DNA from: Myxococcales bacterium
GTDB taxonomy: Bacteria > Myxococcota_A > Polyangia > Palsa-1104 > JAEUJZ01
DNA: 37,121 bases
NCBI GenBank assembly: GCA_016794465.1
Contig: JAEUKA010000090.1
Span: 1-37,121, forward strand
Direction: 5' to 3'
The notes beneath the pieces were generated by a model that did no database searches, had not been told where the DNA came from, and worked only from the letters and a program-made list of their open reading frames with translations. Numbering within the stretch: position 1 is the first letter of the stretch; each line of letters begins with the position of its first letter. Below are positions 17,943-26,252 of the stretch, one piece after another. Both the position numbers and the translations under genes were made by a program.

Positions 17943-19290
17943 TCGCAAGCTGTTCGGCACCGACGGCATTCGTGGCATTGCCAACGTTCCGCCGATGACC
18001 ATCGACACCGCGATGCGACTAGGCCGCGCCGTCGCTCGCCTCTATCACCGGCCCGGCCACCGAGGCCGCATCATCATCGGCAAAGACACCCGCCTGTCCG
18101 GCTACATGTTCGAGCAAGCGATGGCCGCCGGCATCTGCTCGATGGGCGCCGACGTGATGCTGTGCGGACCGCTGCCGACGCCGGGCATCGCGTTTTTGAC
18201 CTCGTCGATGCGTGCCGACGCCGGTGTGGTGATCTCGGCCAGCCACAACCCGTACTACGACAACGGGATCAAGCTCTTTGCCGCCGACGGCTTCAAGCTC
18301 CCCGACGCCACCGAGGCCAAGCTCGAAGAGCTGATGGCCCAAAACGACGAGGACATTGCTCGCCCGGCCCCCGACGAGATTGGCCGCGCCCAGCGCATCG
18401 ACGACGCCAAAGGCCGCTACATCGTCTTTCTCAAGAACTCGTTTCCGCGCCGGCTCTCTCTCGACGGGCTCAAGATCGTCGTCGACTGTGCGCACGGGGC
18501 CGCCTATCGCGTCGCTCCCAACGTCTTGACCGAGCTAGGCGCCAGCGTCACTTCTCTCGGGGTTGCTCCCGATGGCAAGAACATCAACGACCACAGCGGC
18601 GCCTTACACCCCGAGGTAATGTCCAAAGCGGTCGTCGAGCAAGGCGCGCAGATCGGGATCGCTCTCGACGGAGACGCCGATCGAGTCATCTTTGCCGATG
18701 AAAAGGGCCGCATCGTCGACGGAGACACCATCATGGCTCTGTGCGCACGGCGGCTCTTGTTACGCGGCGAGCTGCGCAAGAACACGCTGGTGGCGACGGT
18801 GATGTCGAACCTGGGCCTTGAGCGCGCACTCGCTGACATGGGCGGGAAGCTTTTGCGCACTGCCGTCGGAGATCGCTATGTGGTCGAGGCGATGCGGCAG
18901 CACGACTTAAACCTCGGCGGCGAGCAGAGCGGGCACTTGGTGTTTCTCGATCACATGACGACCGGCGACGGCATCATCGCGGCGCTGCAGGTGCTGGCGA
19001 TCCTGCTTGAGGAGAACAAGCCACTCTCGGAGCTGACGAGCATCCTGAGGCCGTATCCGCAGGTGCTGCTGTCGGTCAAGGTCGCCCGACGGGTGCCGCT
19101 CGGTGAGCTGGACTCGGTAAAGTCGCTGATCACTCGCATCGAGGGCTCGCTTGGCGACGACGGTCGGGTGCTGGTGCGCTACTCGGGTACCGAGCCCAAG
19201 GTCCGCGTCATGATCGAGGGGCCAGAGGTCGGACTAATCGAGCGCTACGCCCAAGAGCTGGCCGAGGAGCTGGTCCGCGCCTGCTCATAG
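17920..19290 (+). CDS. glmM: Phosphoglucosamine mutase
   Basis: The 456-residue enzyme converts glucosamine-6-phosphate to glucosamine-1-phosphate for peptidoglycan and LPS precursor synthesis. Signatures: KLFGTDGIRGIAN near the N-terminus, active-site Ser108 in VISASHNPYYDNGIK, metal-binding DGDADR, sugar-binding GGEQSGH, and phosphate-binding RYSGTEPKVRVM near the C-terminus. Length is slightly above the usual 445. The ATG at 17920 lies inside the end of the hydrogenase large-subunit gene (23-base overlap), with GAGG upstream, so its translation may be coupled to that operon. This context is unusual, since glmM more often follows folP, cdaA or similar genes. It ends 15 bases before the convergent DUF218 gene. 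Confidence 0.97.
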   Translation: MSSSKTPDRKLFGTDGIRGIANVPPMTIDTAMRLGRAVARLYHRPGHRGRIIIGKDTRLSGYMFEQAMAAGICSMGADVMLCGPLPTPGIAFLTSSMRADAGVVISASHNPYYDNGIKLFAADGFKLPDATEAKLEELMAQNDEDIARPAPDEIGRAQRIDDAKGRYIVFLKNSFPRRLSLDGLKIVVDCAHGAAYRVAPNVLTELGASVTSLGVAPDGKNINDHSGALHPEVMSKAVVEQGAQIGIALDGDADRVIFADEKGRIVDGDTIMALCARRLLLRGELRKNTLVATVMSNLGLERALADMGGKLLRTAVGDRYVVEAMRQHDLNLGGEQSGHLVFLDHMTTGDGIIAALQVLAILLEENKPLSELTSILRPYPQVLLSVKVARRVPLGELDSVKSLITRIEGSLGDDGRVLVRYSGTEPKVRVMIEGPEVGLIERYAQELAEELVRACS

Positions 19291-19305
19291 CCGCGACGGC
19301 ACACG

Positions 19306-20028
19306 CTACCGACGGGAATAGCGCGCGCTCTGCTCGGCCCAGGTGATCAGCGGCGTCTCCTCGGGAAAATACGGCTGCCACGGCGCCCGCCCGAGGAGGT
19401 GTCGCACCAACATCAGCGGATACAGAACCAGCGACGGTGGCCGCTCGCGACGGTTGTGACGCTGCGCCCGCGCCTGCTCCCGCGCTTTGAGCGGCACAAA
19501 GTCCGCAACCTGCTGCACTCGCACCGCCGACAGCAGCCCGGACAGCTCGCTCCGGCGATGATCGACCGTCGCGGTGTCCATGGCAAACGCCCCACACTGT
19601 GGGTGCCACGCCTCCAGCATCCGACAGGCGCCCAGCGCTTGCCCGCGATCCGATGCCACCCCCAGCTGCGACCAGCCCATCTTCTGCGCGATCCGCAGCG
19701 AGTTGTAGATGTTCTCCTCGGTGTGAAGCGCGTGGGGCTCAAGATAAATCCGCTCGGCCGGTACGCCCAGCGCTGTCATCGCCGCTGCCAGCGCTTCGGC
19801 TTCGACAAACGGCGTATGAACCGCTGACCCCGAGGTGATGAAGTGCTCGGCCTGGCGACGATCCCACAGCAGCGCCGCCCACACCGCCCGCCGCTGCAAG
19901 GAGAGCGTCAGCCCACCGTCAGCCTGCGTCGGACAGCCCGGCACAATCACCGCATCGAACGGCTTGGCGACGGGAGTCTTTACCTCCAAGCGACCCGCAT
20001 AGCCTTGCAGCACGACGCCCAGCAGCAT
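19306..20028 (-). CDS. YdcF/SanA-like DUF218 protein
   Basis: The 240-residue protein has the DUF218 core: VIVPGCPTQADGG followed by an Arg pair, FITSGSAVHTPFVEAEAL, and a GVPAERIYLEPHALHTEENI segment, the conserved Ser/Gly, EA and TEEN features of the YdcF/SanA family. Members are linked to envelope integrity, but a reaction is not settled. The N-terminus is hydrophobic only over about ten residues (MLLGVVLQGYAG), so membrane attachment is uncertain. It starts six bases after the stop of the upstream AAA/TPR gene, with a purine-rich GGGGGATAG nearby, so the two are probably one transcript. Confidence 0.85.
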   Translation of the reverse strand: MLLGVVLQGYAGRLEVKTPVAKPFDAVIVPGCPTQADGGLTLSLQRRAVWAALLWDRRQAEHFITSGSAVHTPFVEAEALAAAMTALGVPAERIYLEPHALHTEENIYNSLRIAQKMGWSQLGVASDRGQALGACRMLEAWHPQCGAFAMDTATVDHRRSELSGLLSAVRVQQVADFVPLKAREQARAQRHNRRERPPSLVLYPLMLVRHLLGRAPWQPYFPEETPLITWAEQSARYSRR

Positions 20029-20034
20029 CGAAAG

Positions 20035-22854
20035 CTATCCCCCGAGGTCGCTGAGCAGCGGCGCCAGGTCCGCGTGAAGCTTCATCCGCAGCCGCCCGGC
20101 GAGCTGACTGGCCTCACGCAGCGCCGCCCGTCCCGGCCCCAGCTTCCGTCGCTCGACCAGCAGCTTCCCAAACGCCGCCAGTCCCTGCGCCAGCTCAATC
20201 TGGTCACCGCCTTCCCGCAGCAGCGCCACCGCCCGCTTCAGATAGTCCCACGCCGGATGCTCACCCTCGACCGTCTCGTCAAACAGCGTCGCGGCATGGA
20301 TCTCGCCCAGCGACATCAGGCTCTGCGCGATCAAGCTCCGCAGACCCGACTGCTGGGCCCGCTCGAGCGCCCGCTGACACTGCTCCAGCGCTTTTTGCTT
20401 GTCGCCCCGTCGCAGCTGAATCAGCCCGAGCAGTCGCTTGCTCTCGGCCATGCCGCGATGATCGAGCAGCCGCTGCGCCAGGTCCCGTGCCTGAATCAGC
20501 CGTGACTCCGCCTCGCTCAGCAGCCCATCCCGCAGCAGCGCATCCCCGAGTGAGCACAGCAGTGTCACCTGTTCCTTCGACGCCACCGCCCGCTCACACA
20601 GCGGCAGGGCTTCCTCGAACCGCGCCCGCGCCGCCGCCACATCCCCGCGTGCCAGATCCACCCGACCGTGCGCCGTCATCGCCGCCGCTTGCAAGAGCAC
20701 ATCGTCTTCATGTTTGCGCAGCGCTTCGTCGTAACAGCTCACCGCCGCATCAAGCGCCCCCCGCAGGTACTCGACCTGACCGACATGGAGCAGCGACAGC
20801 GCCACCTTCTTGCGATCGAGCAGCCGTCGCCGCATCTCCAGCGCCTGCGCCAGTCGATCCATGCCGTCGGACAGCTTGCCCAGCCACACCATCGCCTGGC
20901 CTTCTTCGTCCAGCGTGTCGGCAATCCCCACCTGATCTTGCAGCTGCTGGAACAGCGACCGCGCCCGCTCGATGAAGCCGAGTGCCCGCGCCGGATCATG
21001 AGCGACGATTCGCCCCATCTCCAAGAACGCCTGCGCCCGCTCTTTCCGCGACGCCAGCACAAACGACAGCCGCACCACCTTTTCCCACGCCGACAGCGCC
21101 GACTCAAAGTCCCCGAGCAGCGACAGCACCCGCCCGAGCTGCTGCCACAGCCGCAGCCGCGCCGACAGGTGTTCCGACGACAGGCAGGCCAGCCCGCGCA
21201 GCAGCAGCCGAGGCGCTCGTCCCGGTGCTCCATGCGTCACCGACAGCTCAGCCGCTCGCTGATACGCCTGCGCCGCCAGCAGACCCTCGCTTGCCCGCTC
21301 GCAGTGCCGAGCAATCCGCAGCTGCAGGTCTTCTCGCTCACTATCGGGCTGAAGCTGCAGAAACTGCGCGAGCAGCAGGTGGTAGCGACGCTTGCGCTCC
21401 GACTCGACCTGCTCGTAGATCGTCTTTTGCCACGGGGGATAGGCGAAGCGCAGCTCGCGCTCGACGTTGAGCTGGCTCGTCGGCACCGCCATCAGCACGC
21501 CTTGTCCGATCAGCTGCTCGATCAGCTCACTGAGCTCTGCCAGTCGCTCCGAGTCACCGTCCTGTACCTCGGTCAGCGACGGTCCATCGCTGTCGGCAGG
21601 CTCCGTACTCGTCAGCCCGCTCGCTTCACAGCGACTCAGCGTCAGCAGCGCCCCCAGGTGAAAGTTCTCGCCCGCCACCGCCGCGTACTCGAGCAGCCGC
21701 CGCGATCCCTCCGCCATTGCCAAGAGCCGCGCCTCCACCACACCTGGCAGCGACGATGGCAGCTCAATCTGGGACCGCCGCTCTTCGTCCCACACTGGCA
21801 ACAGCGATCGTTCGCCCACGCCCGGCTGCCAGGACAAGACCTGCGTCTCGACCAGCAGCCGCAACAGCTCGACCATCGCCCGGGGCGTACTCTCGGAAAA
21901 CTGCTCACACAGCGACACCACCCAGGCCGGCAGCTCTTCGGGCTCGGCCCCGACGATCGAGGCAATCAGGTGCAGCTTGTCCTCTTTCGACAGGTGCAGC
22001 AGCTGGAGTCGCAGCGGTGGCGTACTGGTCGCGCCAAAGTCCGGAAAGGCCTCGACGAACTCGGGTCGTGCCGAGAGCCCAATCACCACCGGCAGGTCCG
22101 ACAGCCCGTCGAGCAGATAGTTCACCAAGTTCACCGTCTCGGGACTGGCCTCGTCCATGTCATCAAGCAGGATCAGCAGCGGCCCCCGCCGGGCATCGGC
22201 GACGAAGAAGCGCTTGATCGCCGAGTACATCCGCGACTCACTGCGCACCCCCAGCCCCGCCAACCCCGAGGCCTGCGACGAGCCATCTGGAAACGGAATC
22301 CCCAAGAGCTCCCCGAGCACATGCGCGACTTCCGTGGCCCGCACCGCTGGCAGCAGCACCCGACACAGCCGCAGCAGCTTGTCCCGCGCCGCGCCGATCT
22401 CCTCGCTCTGTCGCAGATCACAGCGCCGCCGAATCAGCTCGATGAAGATCGCAAGTGGCGCCGCCCCCTCGCCCGGCACTGTCGCGAGCAGCACCCGATC
22501 GGGAGACACCGCAAAGTACGCCGTCGCCGCCCGACCCAGCTCTGCCAAGAGCCGCGTCTTGCCCTGGCCCGTCGCCCCCAGCAGTAGGAAGCTACGCAGG
22601 CTGTGCGACTTGATGCTCTGCTCGATGCAGCCGAGCAGCCGCCCCAGCTCCTCTTTGCGACCGCAGAACGGCACCTCGGTATCGGTCGGCTCGCCGTGCA
22701 GCAGATCTTCCTCGGACAGCGTGTAGTGCGGCCCCGTCTCATCCCCCGCGAGCAGCTGGGTGTCGAGCCGAGGGACTAGCGCCGTGCGGCAGCTCCCACA
22801 AATCTCGGTTCCGTCGGGGACAGGGGCGTGACAGCTGAGGCAGCGAGCAGACAT
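20035..22854 (-). CDS. Zinc-ribbon AAA-ATPase with TPR repeats
   Basis: The 939-residue cytoplasmic protein begins with a CxxC-x10-CxxC zinc ribbon (Cys5, 8, 19, 22), then a STAND-like ATPase: FCGRKEELGRL, Walker A GATGQGKT (93-100) and Walker B LLILLDDMD. A winged-helix-like region (SLPGVVEARLLAMAEGSRRL) and, from about 540 to the end, a helical TPR array follow (for example ALSAWEKVVRL, AVSCYDEALRK, ALEQCQRALERA). This is the ATPase-TPR half often fused to Ser/Thr kinases or adenylate cyclases in myxobacteria, but here no kinase or cyclase is present. A signalling or scaffold ATPase is a fair inference. The start at 22854 opens the zinc ribbon; the earlier open frame crosses the divergent promoter region. 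Confidence 0.88.
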   Translation of the reverse strand: MSARCLSCHAPVPDGTEICGSCRTALVPRLDTQLLAGDETGPHYTLSEEDLLHGEPTDTEVPFCGRKEELGRLLGCIEQSIKSHSLRSFLLLGATGQGKTRLLAELGRAATAYFAVSPDRVLLATVPGEGAAPLAIFIELIRRRCDLRQSEEIGAARDKLLRLCRVLLPAVRATEVAHVLGELLGIPFPDGSSQASGLAGLGVRSESRMYSAIKRFFVADARRGPLLILLDDMDEASPETVNLVNYLLDGLSDLPVVIGLSARPEFVEAFPDFGATSTPPLRLQLLHLSKEDKLHLIASIVGAEPEELPAWVVSLCEQFSESTPRAMVELLRLLVETQVLSWQPGVGERSLLPVWDEERRSQIELPSSLPGVVEARLLAMAEGSRRLLEYAAVAGENFHLGALLTLSRCEASGLTSTEPADSDGPSLTEVQDGDSERLAELSELIEQLIGQGVLMAVPTSQLNVERELRFAYPPWQKTIYEQVESERKRRYHLLLAQFLQLQPDSEREDLQLRIARHCERASEGLLAAQAYQRAAELSVTHGAPGRAPRLLLRGLACLSSEHLSARLRLWQQLGRVLSLLGDFESALSAWEKVVRLSFVLASRKERAQAFLEMGRIVAHDPARALGFIERARSLFQQLQDQVGIADTLDEEGQAMVWLGKLSDGMDRLAQALEMRRRLLDRKKVALSLLHVGQVEYLRGALDAAVSCYDEALRKHEDDVLLQAAAMTAHGRVDLARGDVAAARARFEEALPLCERAVASKEQVTLLCSLGDALLRDGLLSEAESRLIQARDLAQRLLDHRGMAESKRLLGLIQLRRGDKQKALEQCQRALERAQQSGLRSLIAQSLMSLGEIHAATLFDETVEGEHPAWDYLKRAVALLREGGDQIELAQGLAAFGKLLVERRKLGPGRAALREASQLAGRLRMKLHADLAPLLSDLGG

Positions 22855-22966
22855 CGCCCGCCTTTTAGCGCGGGACAGACGGACTTCGCAAGGCTTGCCG
22901 CGATTGCCGCCGGTCCGCAAATTCCTCGCGGCGTCGCCAGCCGGCCAAGTTACTGTGTCGAAAATC

Positions 22967-24049
22967 ATGACCTGCGAATCGGCGCCTGACACTCGGCGGT
23001 CGCGACTCACCACCTATCAAGAAGTGCTGCTGGGGACAGCGGCGACGGTTGCGCTCTGTTACTACGGGCGGCTGGTGCTGATTCCGACGCTGCTGGGGGT
23101 GGCGGTGGCGCTGATCTTGGCTCCGGCGGTCCGGCTGCTCGCTCGCTTCCGAGTGCCCCGGCCCCTGTCGGCGCTGGTCCTTATCTCCGTCACGCTGGCG
23201 GTGATGTATGCGGTGACGCACCTGCTCTACGATCTGGTGGTGCAGTTCGTCGGCGAGCTGCCCGCACACTCGGCCCAGATCGAGTCGTTCTTGGACGGCA
23301 TTCGGCGGCAGCTGGACCACTTCCTGGCATCCACCCGTCTGTGGCGACCTCCCAGTGAGCCCGGCCTCGCGGTGCATCAGCCCTTCGACTGGCCGAAGCT
23401 GGTCCTGGGCGGCGCCAACTCGGTCGGGGAGTTTCTGTTTGTCACCTCGTTTGTGCCGTTCATTACCTACTTCCTGCTGACCTGGCAGGACCACTTGTAT
23501 CGCGCCTCGGTGCGGCTGTTTGCCCACGACCGGCGACCCGAGGTCGAAAAGACGCTCGGCCAGATTGCCAGCATGCTGCGCAGTGTCCTGATCGGGAACC
23601 TGCTGGTGGGGCTGCTGCTGGGGGTCCTCAGCTCGATCCTGTGTGCGCTGGTGTCGGTGCCGTACTTCTACGTCATCGGGATGGTCAGCGGCATGCTCAG
23701 CATGGTGCCGTACCTGGGGGTGGTGCTGGCGCTGCTGCCGCCGATCTTGATGGGCATCGGCAAGCTCACCGGTACTGGGGTGCTGGTGCTTACGCTCGGG
23801 GTGCTGCTGATGCACCTGCTTGCAATCAACCTGCTGGTCCCCAAGCTGATTGGCCGGCGGGTGCAGGTCAATCCGCTGGCCGCCACCCTGTCGCTGCTGC
23901 TGTGGGGCGTGCTGTGGGGTGGGGTCGGGCTGATCCTGGCGGTGCCGATTGCGGCGGCGGCCAAGATCATCTGCGATCACATCGGACCCCTCCAGGCGAT
24001 CGGGGCGTGGCTTGGCGATGACCTGGATGGAGCGGACCAGGAAGCGTAG
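22967..24049 (+). CDS. AI-2E family transporter (PerM-like)
   Basis: The 360-residue membrane protein has the AI-2E/PerM layout: two or three N-terminal membrane segments (GTAATVALCYYGRLVLIPTL and on), a soluble amphipathic middle (about 90-140), and about five C-terminal segments with the family motifs LTWQDHL, VPYLGVVLALLPP and LLVPKLIGRRVQVNPL. Family members export diverse small molecules or ions, so autoinducer transport should not be assumed. The ATG at 22967 is chosen since the preceding open frame is not hydrophobic and runs into the divergent gene's leader. It is followed 52 bases later by the HtrA gene on the same strand. Confidence 0.92.
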   Translation: MTCESAPDTRRSRLTTYQEVLLGTAATVALCYYGRLVLIPTLLGVAVALILAPAVRLLARFRVPRPLSALVLISVTLAVMYAVTHLLYDLVVQFVGELPAHSAQIESFLDGIRRQLDHFLASTRLWRPPSEPGLAVHQPFDWPKLVLGGANSVGEFLFVTSFVPFITYFLLTWQDHLYRASVRLFAHDRRPEVEKTLGQIASMLRSVLIGNLLVGLLLGVLSSILCALVSVPYFYVIGMVSGMLSMVPYLGVVLALLPPILMGIGKLTGTGVLVLTLGVLLMHLLAINLLVPKLIGRRVQVNPLAATLSLLLWGVLWGGVGLILAVPIAAAAKIICDHIGPLQAIGAWLGDDLDGADQEA

Positions 24050-24101
24050 GCCCTGCACCTGCGGCTTGACACCGACCGGCGTCCGCCGAACCTTATCCTG
24101 C

Positions 24102-25574
24102 ATGCGCCCACGGCTCGCCTTGTCTTCACCCTTGGTTCTCTTGCTCCTGATCATCGCCCTTGGCCTGTTGCCCGCCTGCCAGGGCAGAGGCGACTCGACC
24201 AAAGCCGGCCATCGGTCCGTCACCGCAGTCGCCCCGCCTCCGAGCGGCCCGCCGTCCGCCGTCCCGACGCTTCCGGCCAGTCCCGCCCTGCCCCCGAGCA
24301 AGCCCAGTGGTGGCATTGACCTAGTCGCCGGAACGCTACCCGCCGCCCTCACACCCAGTCAGCAGAGCCGCCGCACCCCGGTGGTGGATGCCGTCCAGCG
24401 CGCCGCCCCCTCGGTGGTGTCGATCCTGACCGAGCAGAAGCCGCAGTACAACCCGTTCGGCTTCTTCGGACTTGAGGAGGCGGACGACAGCGGGCGCACC
24501 TCGCTTGGCTCCGGCGTGATCGTCGATCCCCGGGGCTTGGTCGTCACCAATGAGCACGTCGTTGCCGGGGCCGCGCGCATCCGGGTCCTGCTCGCCGATG
24601 GTCGAGAGCTGCCGGCCTCGCTGGTTGGCGCCGATCAGTCGTTTGACCTCGCGGTCCTGCGCATCGAGCCGACCGGCAAGGACGGCAAAGAGGTCAAAGA
24701 CCTGCCCTCCCTGCGCATCGGCACCGCCAGCGACCTGATGATCGGCGAGACGGTGATCGCCATCGGCAACCCGTTTGGCCTGTCCCACACCGTCACCTCC
24801 GGCGTCATCTCGGCCCTGCACCGCATGGTCCGCGCCAAGAACCGCACCTACGAGGACTTCATCCAGATCGACGCCCAGATCAACCCCGGCAACTCGGGCG
24901 GGCCGCTGCTTAACGTCAATGGCGAGCTGATTGGCATCAACACCGCCGTCCACTCGGGTGGTCCCGGCATCGGCTTCGCCATCCCGATCGACCGCGCCCG
25001 CACCATCGTCAACGATCTGCTCCAGTTTGGCCGGGTCCGCTATGGCTTCCTCGGCCTGCGGGTCGCCCCCATCCATGAGCGCCGCCGCCAAGCCACCGGC
25101 GTCCTTGTCACCGAGGTCGATGTCGGCAGCCCCGCCGAGAAAGCCGGCCTTGTCCCCGGCGATGTCATCACCCACCTAGGCGACGAAGCCACGGTCACGG
25201 TCGAGCGCTTCTGGGATCGCGTCCACCGCGTCCTGGCCGGCGAAGAGATCCGGGTCCGACTCACCCGAGGCGAGGTCAGCGTCCGCAGCACCGCCCTCGA
25301 CCCGCGCGAGATGTCGCAGCGTGCCCGCAAGCGACTCGGTCTAGAGGTCGTCGATGCCCAAGGCCGCGCCGCGCTGGTCCAGCGAGTCAGCCAAGGCGCC
25401 ATCGCCGACCGCATCGGCTTCCAGCCCGGCGACGCGATCTTGCAGATCGGCGCCAAGCAGGTTCGCTCCGCCACCGACTTCTACAGCGCCATCGGCGAGA
25501 TCCGCCCCGGCACCGACACCGTCATGCTGGTCTTCCGAGGCCAAGCCTCCTACTACGTAACCGTCCCCTTCTAA
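24102..25574 (+). CDS. HtrA/DegP-like serine protease lipoprotein
   Basis: The 490-residue protease has a lipoprotein signal with lipobox LLPAC (Cys26), a Pro/Ser-rich linker to about residue 90, a trypsin-like domain and two PDZ domains. The catalytic triad is His152 in TNEHVVAG, Asp182 in QSFDLAVLRI and Ser265 in NPGNSGGPLL. PDZ1 starts near YGFLGLRVAP and PDZ2 near KRLGLEVVD. It should degrade or hold misfolded envelope proteins from a membrane-anchored position; most DegP homologues are soluble, so lipid anchoring is a distinguishing feature. No Shine-Dalgarno is clear. TTGACA (24066-24071) lies upstream, but the TATCCT next to the ATG is 22 bases away, which is too far for a standard promoter. 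Confidence 0.94.
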   Translation: MRPRLALSSPLVLLLLIIALGLLPACQGRGDSTKAGHRSVTAVAPPPSGPPSAVPTLPASPALPPSKPSGGIDLVAGTLPAALTPSQQSRRTPVVDAVQRAAPSVVSILTEQKPQYNPFGFFGLEEADDSGRTSLGSGVIVDPRGLVVTNEHVVAGAARIRVLLADGRELPASLVGADQSFDLAVLRIEPTGKDGKEVKDLPSLRIGTASDLMIGETVIAIGNPFGLSHTVTSGVISALHRMVRAKNRTYEDFIQIDAQINPGNSGGPLLNVNGELIGINTAVHSGGPGIGFAIPIDRARTIVNDLLQFGRVRYGFLGLRVAPIHERRRQATGVLVTEVDVGSPAEKAGLVPGDVITHLGDEATVTVERFWDRVHRVLAGEEIRVRLTRGEVSVRSTALDPREMSQRARKRLGLEVVDAQGRAALVQRVSQGAIADRIGFQPGDAILQIGAKQVRSATDFYSAIGEIRPGTDTVMLVFRGQASYYVTVPF

Positions 25575-25596
25575 CCCTGTCATCCTTTTCGGCAGG

Positions 25597-25923
25597 ATGG
25601 GGGGCAGAGTGCTGAGCAGGGTGATGCGCATTAGCCTGGCTGTGATCCTTGGTGGCTGTTCGCTTGGATCGACCCCCAACGTCGATCGGATTGACCATGA
25701 GGCGGGCTACTACACGGCCAAGGTGCAGCATCGCCAGGATGAACCTGCCAAAGCCTGTCACCGGGCCACCACGGCTGCGGTAGTAGCGTCAGCGAATGTG
25801 CTGGTGCGGCTTCGGCGTGGGGAAGCCGTGCCAGCGGAGCTGTACCGACAGCTCTCTGCCGTAGACAGCCTGATGAAGGATCGCTGTCAGCAGTTCAGAG
25901 ACTCAAATCTCAACAGCCGGTAG
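25597..25923 (+). CDS. Small predicted lipoprotein
   Basis: A 108-residue frame with a short hydrophobic start and a lipobox-like ILGGC (Cys21, or Cys12 from the internal ATG at 25624). The mature part is polar, with RIDHEAGYYTAKVQHRQDE, an Ala-rich helix and two cysteines. No family is recognised. It starts 22 bases after the HtrA stop on the same strand, so it may be an envelope partner in the same transcript. GGCAGG is next to the first ATG and CAGGGTG ahead of the second, so the start is ambiguous. The 22-bp repeat array begins eight bases after its stop. Confidence 0.7.
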   Translation: MGGRVLSRVMRISLAVILGGCSLGSTPNVDRIDHEAGYYTAKVQHRQDEPAKACHRATTAAVVASANVLVRLRRGEAVPAELYRQLSAVDSLMKDRCQQFRDSNLNSR

Positions 25924-25930
25924 TCACCCG

Positions 25931-26096
25931 ACCACCTGGAGGTGAAGGAGGGACCACGTGCAGGTGAAGGATCGACCACGTGCAGGTGAAGGATCGACCA
26001 CGTGGAGGTGAAGGATCGACCACGTGGAGGTGAACGCGGACCACGTGGAGGTGAAGGATCGACCACGTGGAGGTGAAGGATCGACCACGTGCAGGC
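25931..26096. repeat. 22-bp tandem repeat array with CACGTG cores
   Basis: Eight units begin at 25931, 25953, 25975, 25997, 26019, 26040, 26062 and 26084; the period is 22 bases except one of 21, and the last unit is partial. Each starts ACCACGTG (first copy ACCACCTG), continues GAGGTGA or CAGGTGA, and most end AGGATCG. Seven units hold the palindrome CACGTG, extended to CCACGTGG in four. It lies in the 329-base gap between the small lipoprotein and the macroglobulin gene, ending about 156 bases before the latter's ATG. No gene is seen in this gap; open frames through the array are repeat artefacts. Confidence 0.97.
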
Positions 26097-26180
26097 GGTG
26101 GTGGGCTGGCCATTCCCTTGGTTGGGTTTGGCGTGGGATGATGAGCGACACCCTGTGAAAGAAGTGCGGGCACCGCTTGG

Positions 26181-26201
26181 GGCCGGTCCTTTCGGACCCC
26201 C
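26181..26201 (+). promoter_or_regulatory. GC-rich hairpin in the macroglobulin leader
   Basis: GGTCC (26185-26189) and GGACC (26194-26198) enclose the loop TTTC, and outer G and C runs could extend the stem past a small bulge. No T-run follows, so it is not a standard terminator. It lies 50 bases before the macroglobulin start and could shape the mRNA leader. Confidence 0.35.
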
Positions 26202-26252
26202 TAGACCTGTCCGCGCGCCGCTGCGTTTGCTCGGGGAAGCTTGGAGATCAAC

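Noticed and set aside
20668..22587. Very long open frame (639 codons) on the plus strand
   Set aside because: It lies antisense to the AAA/TPR gene, has Arg/Gln-rich sequence without motifs, and is explained by the high GC content of the real gene.
22865..24352. 495-codon open frame on the minus strand
   Set aside because: Antisense to the AI-2E transporter and the start of HtrA; sequence is His/Gln/Arg-rich, typical of a shadow frame.
25931..26096. CRISPR array
   Set aside because: Units are contiguous, with no unique spacers, and no cas genes are near.
26181..26201. Intrinsic terminator ahead of the macroglobulin gene
   Set aside because: The hairpin is good but there is no T-run after it.
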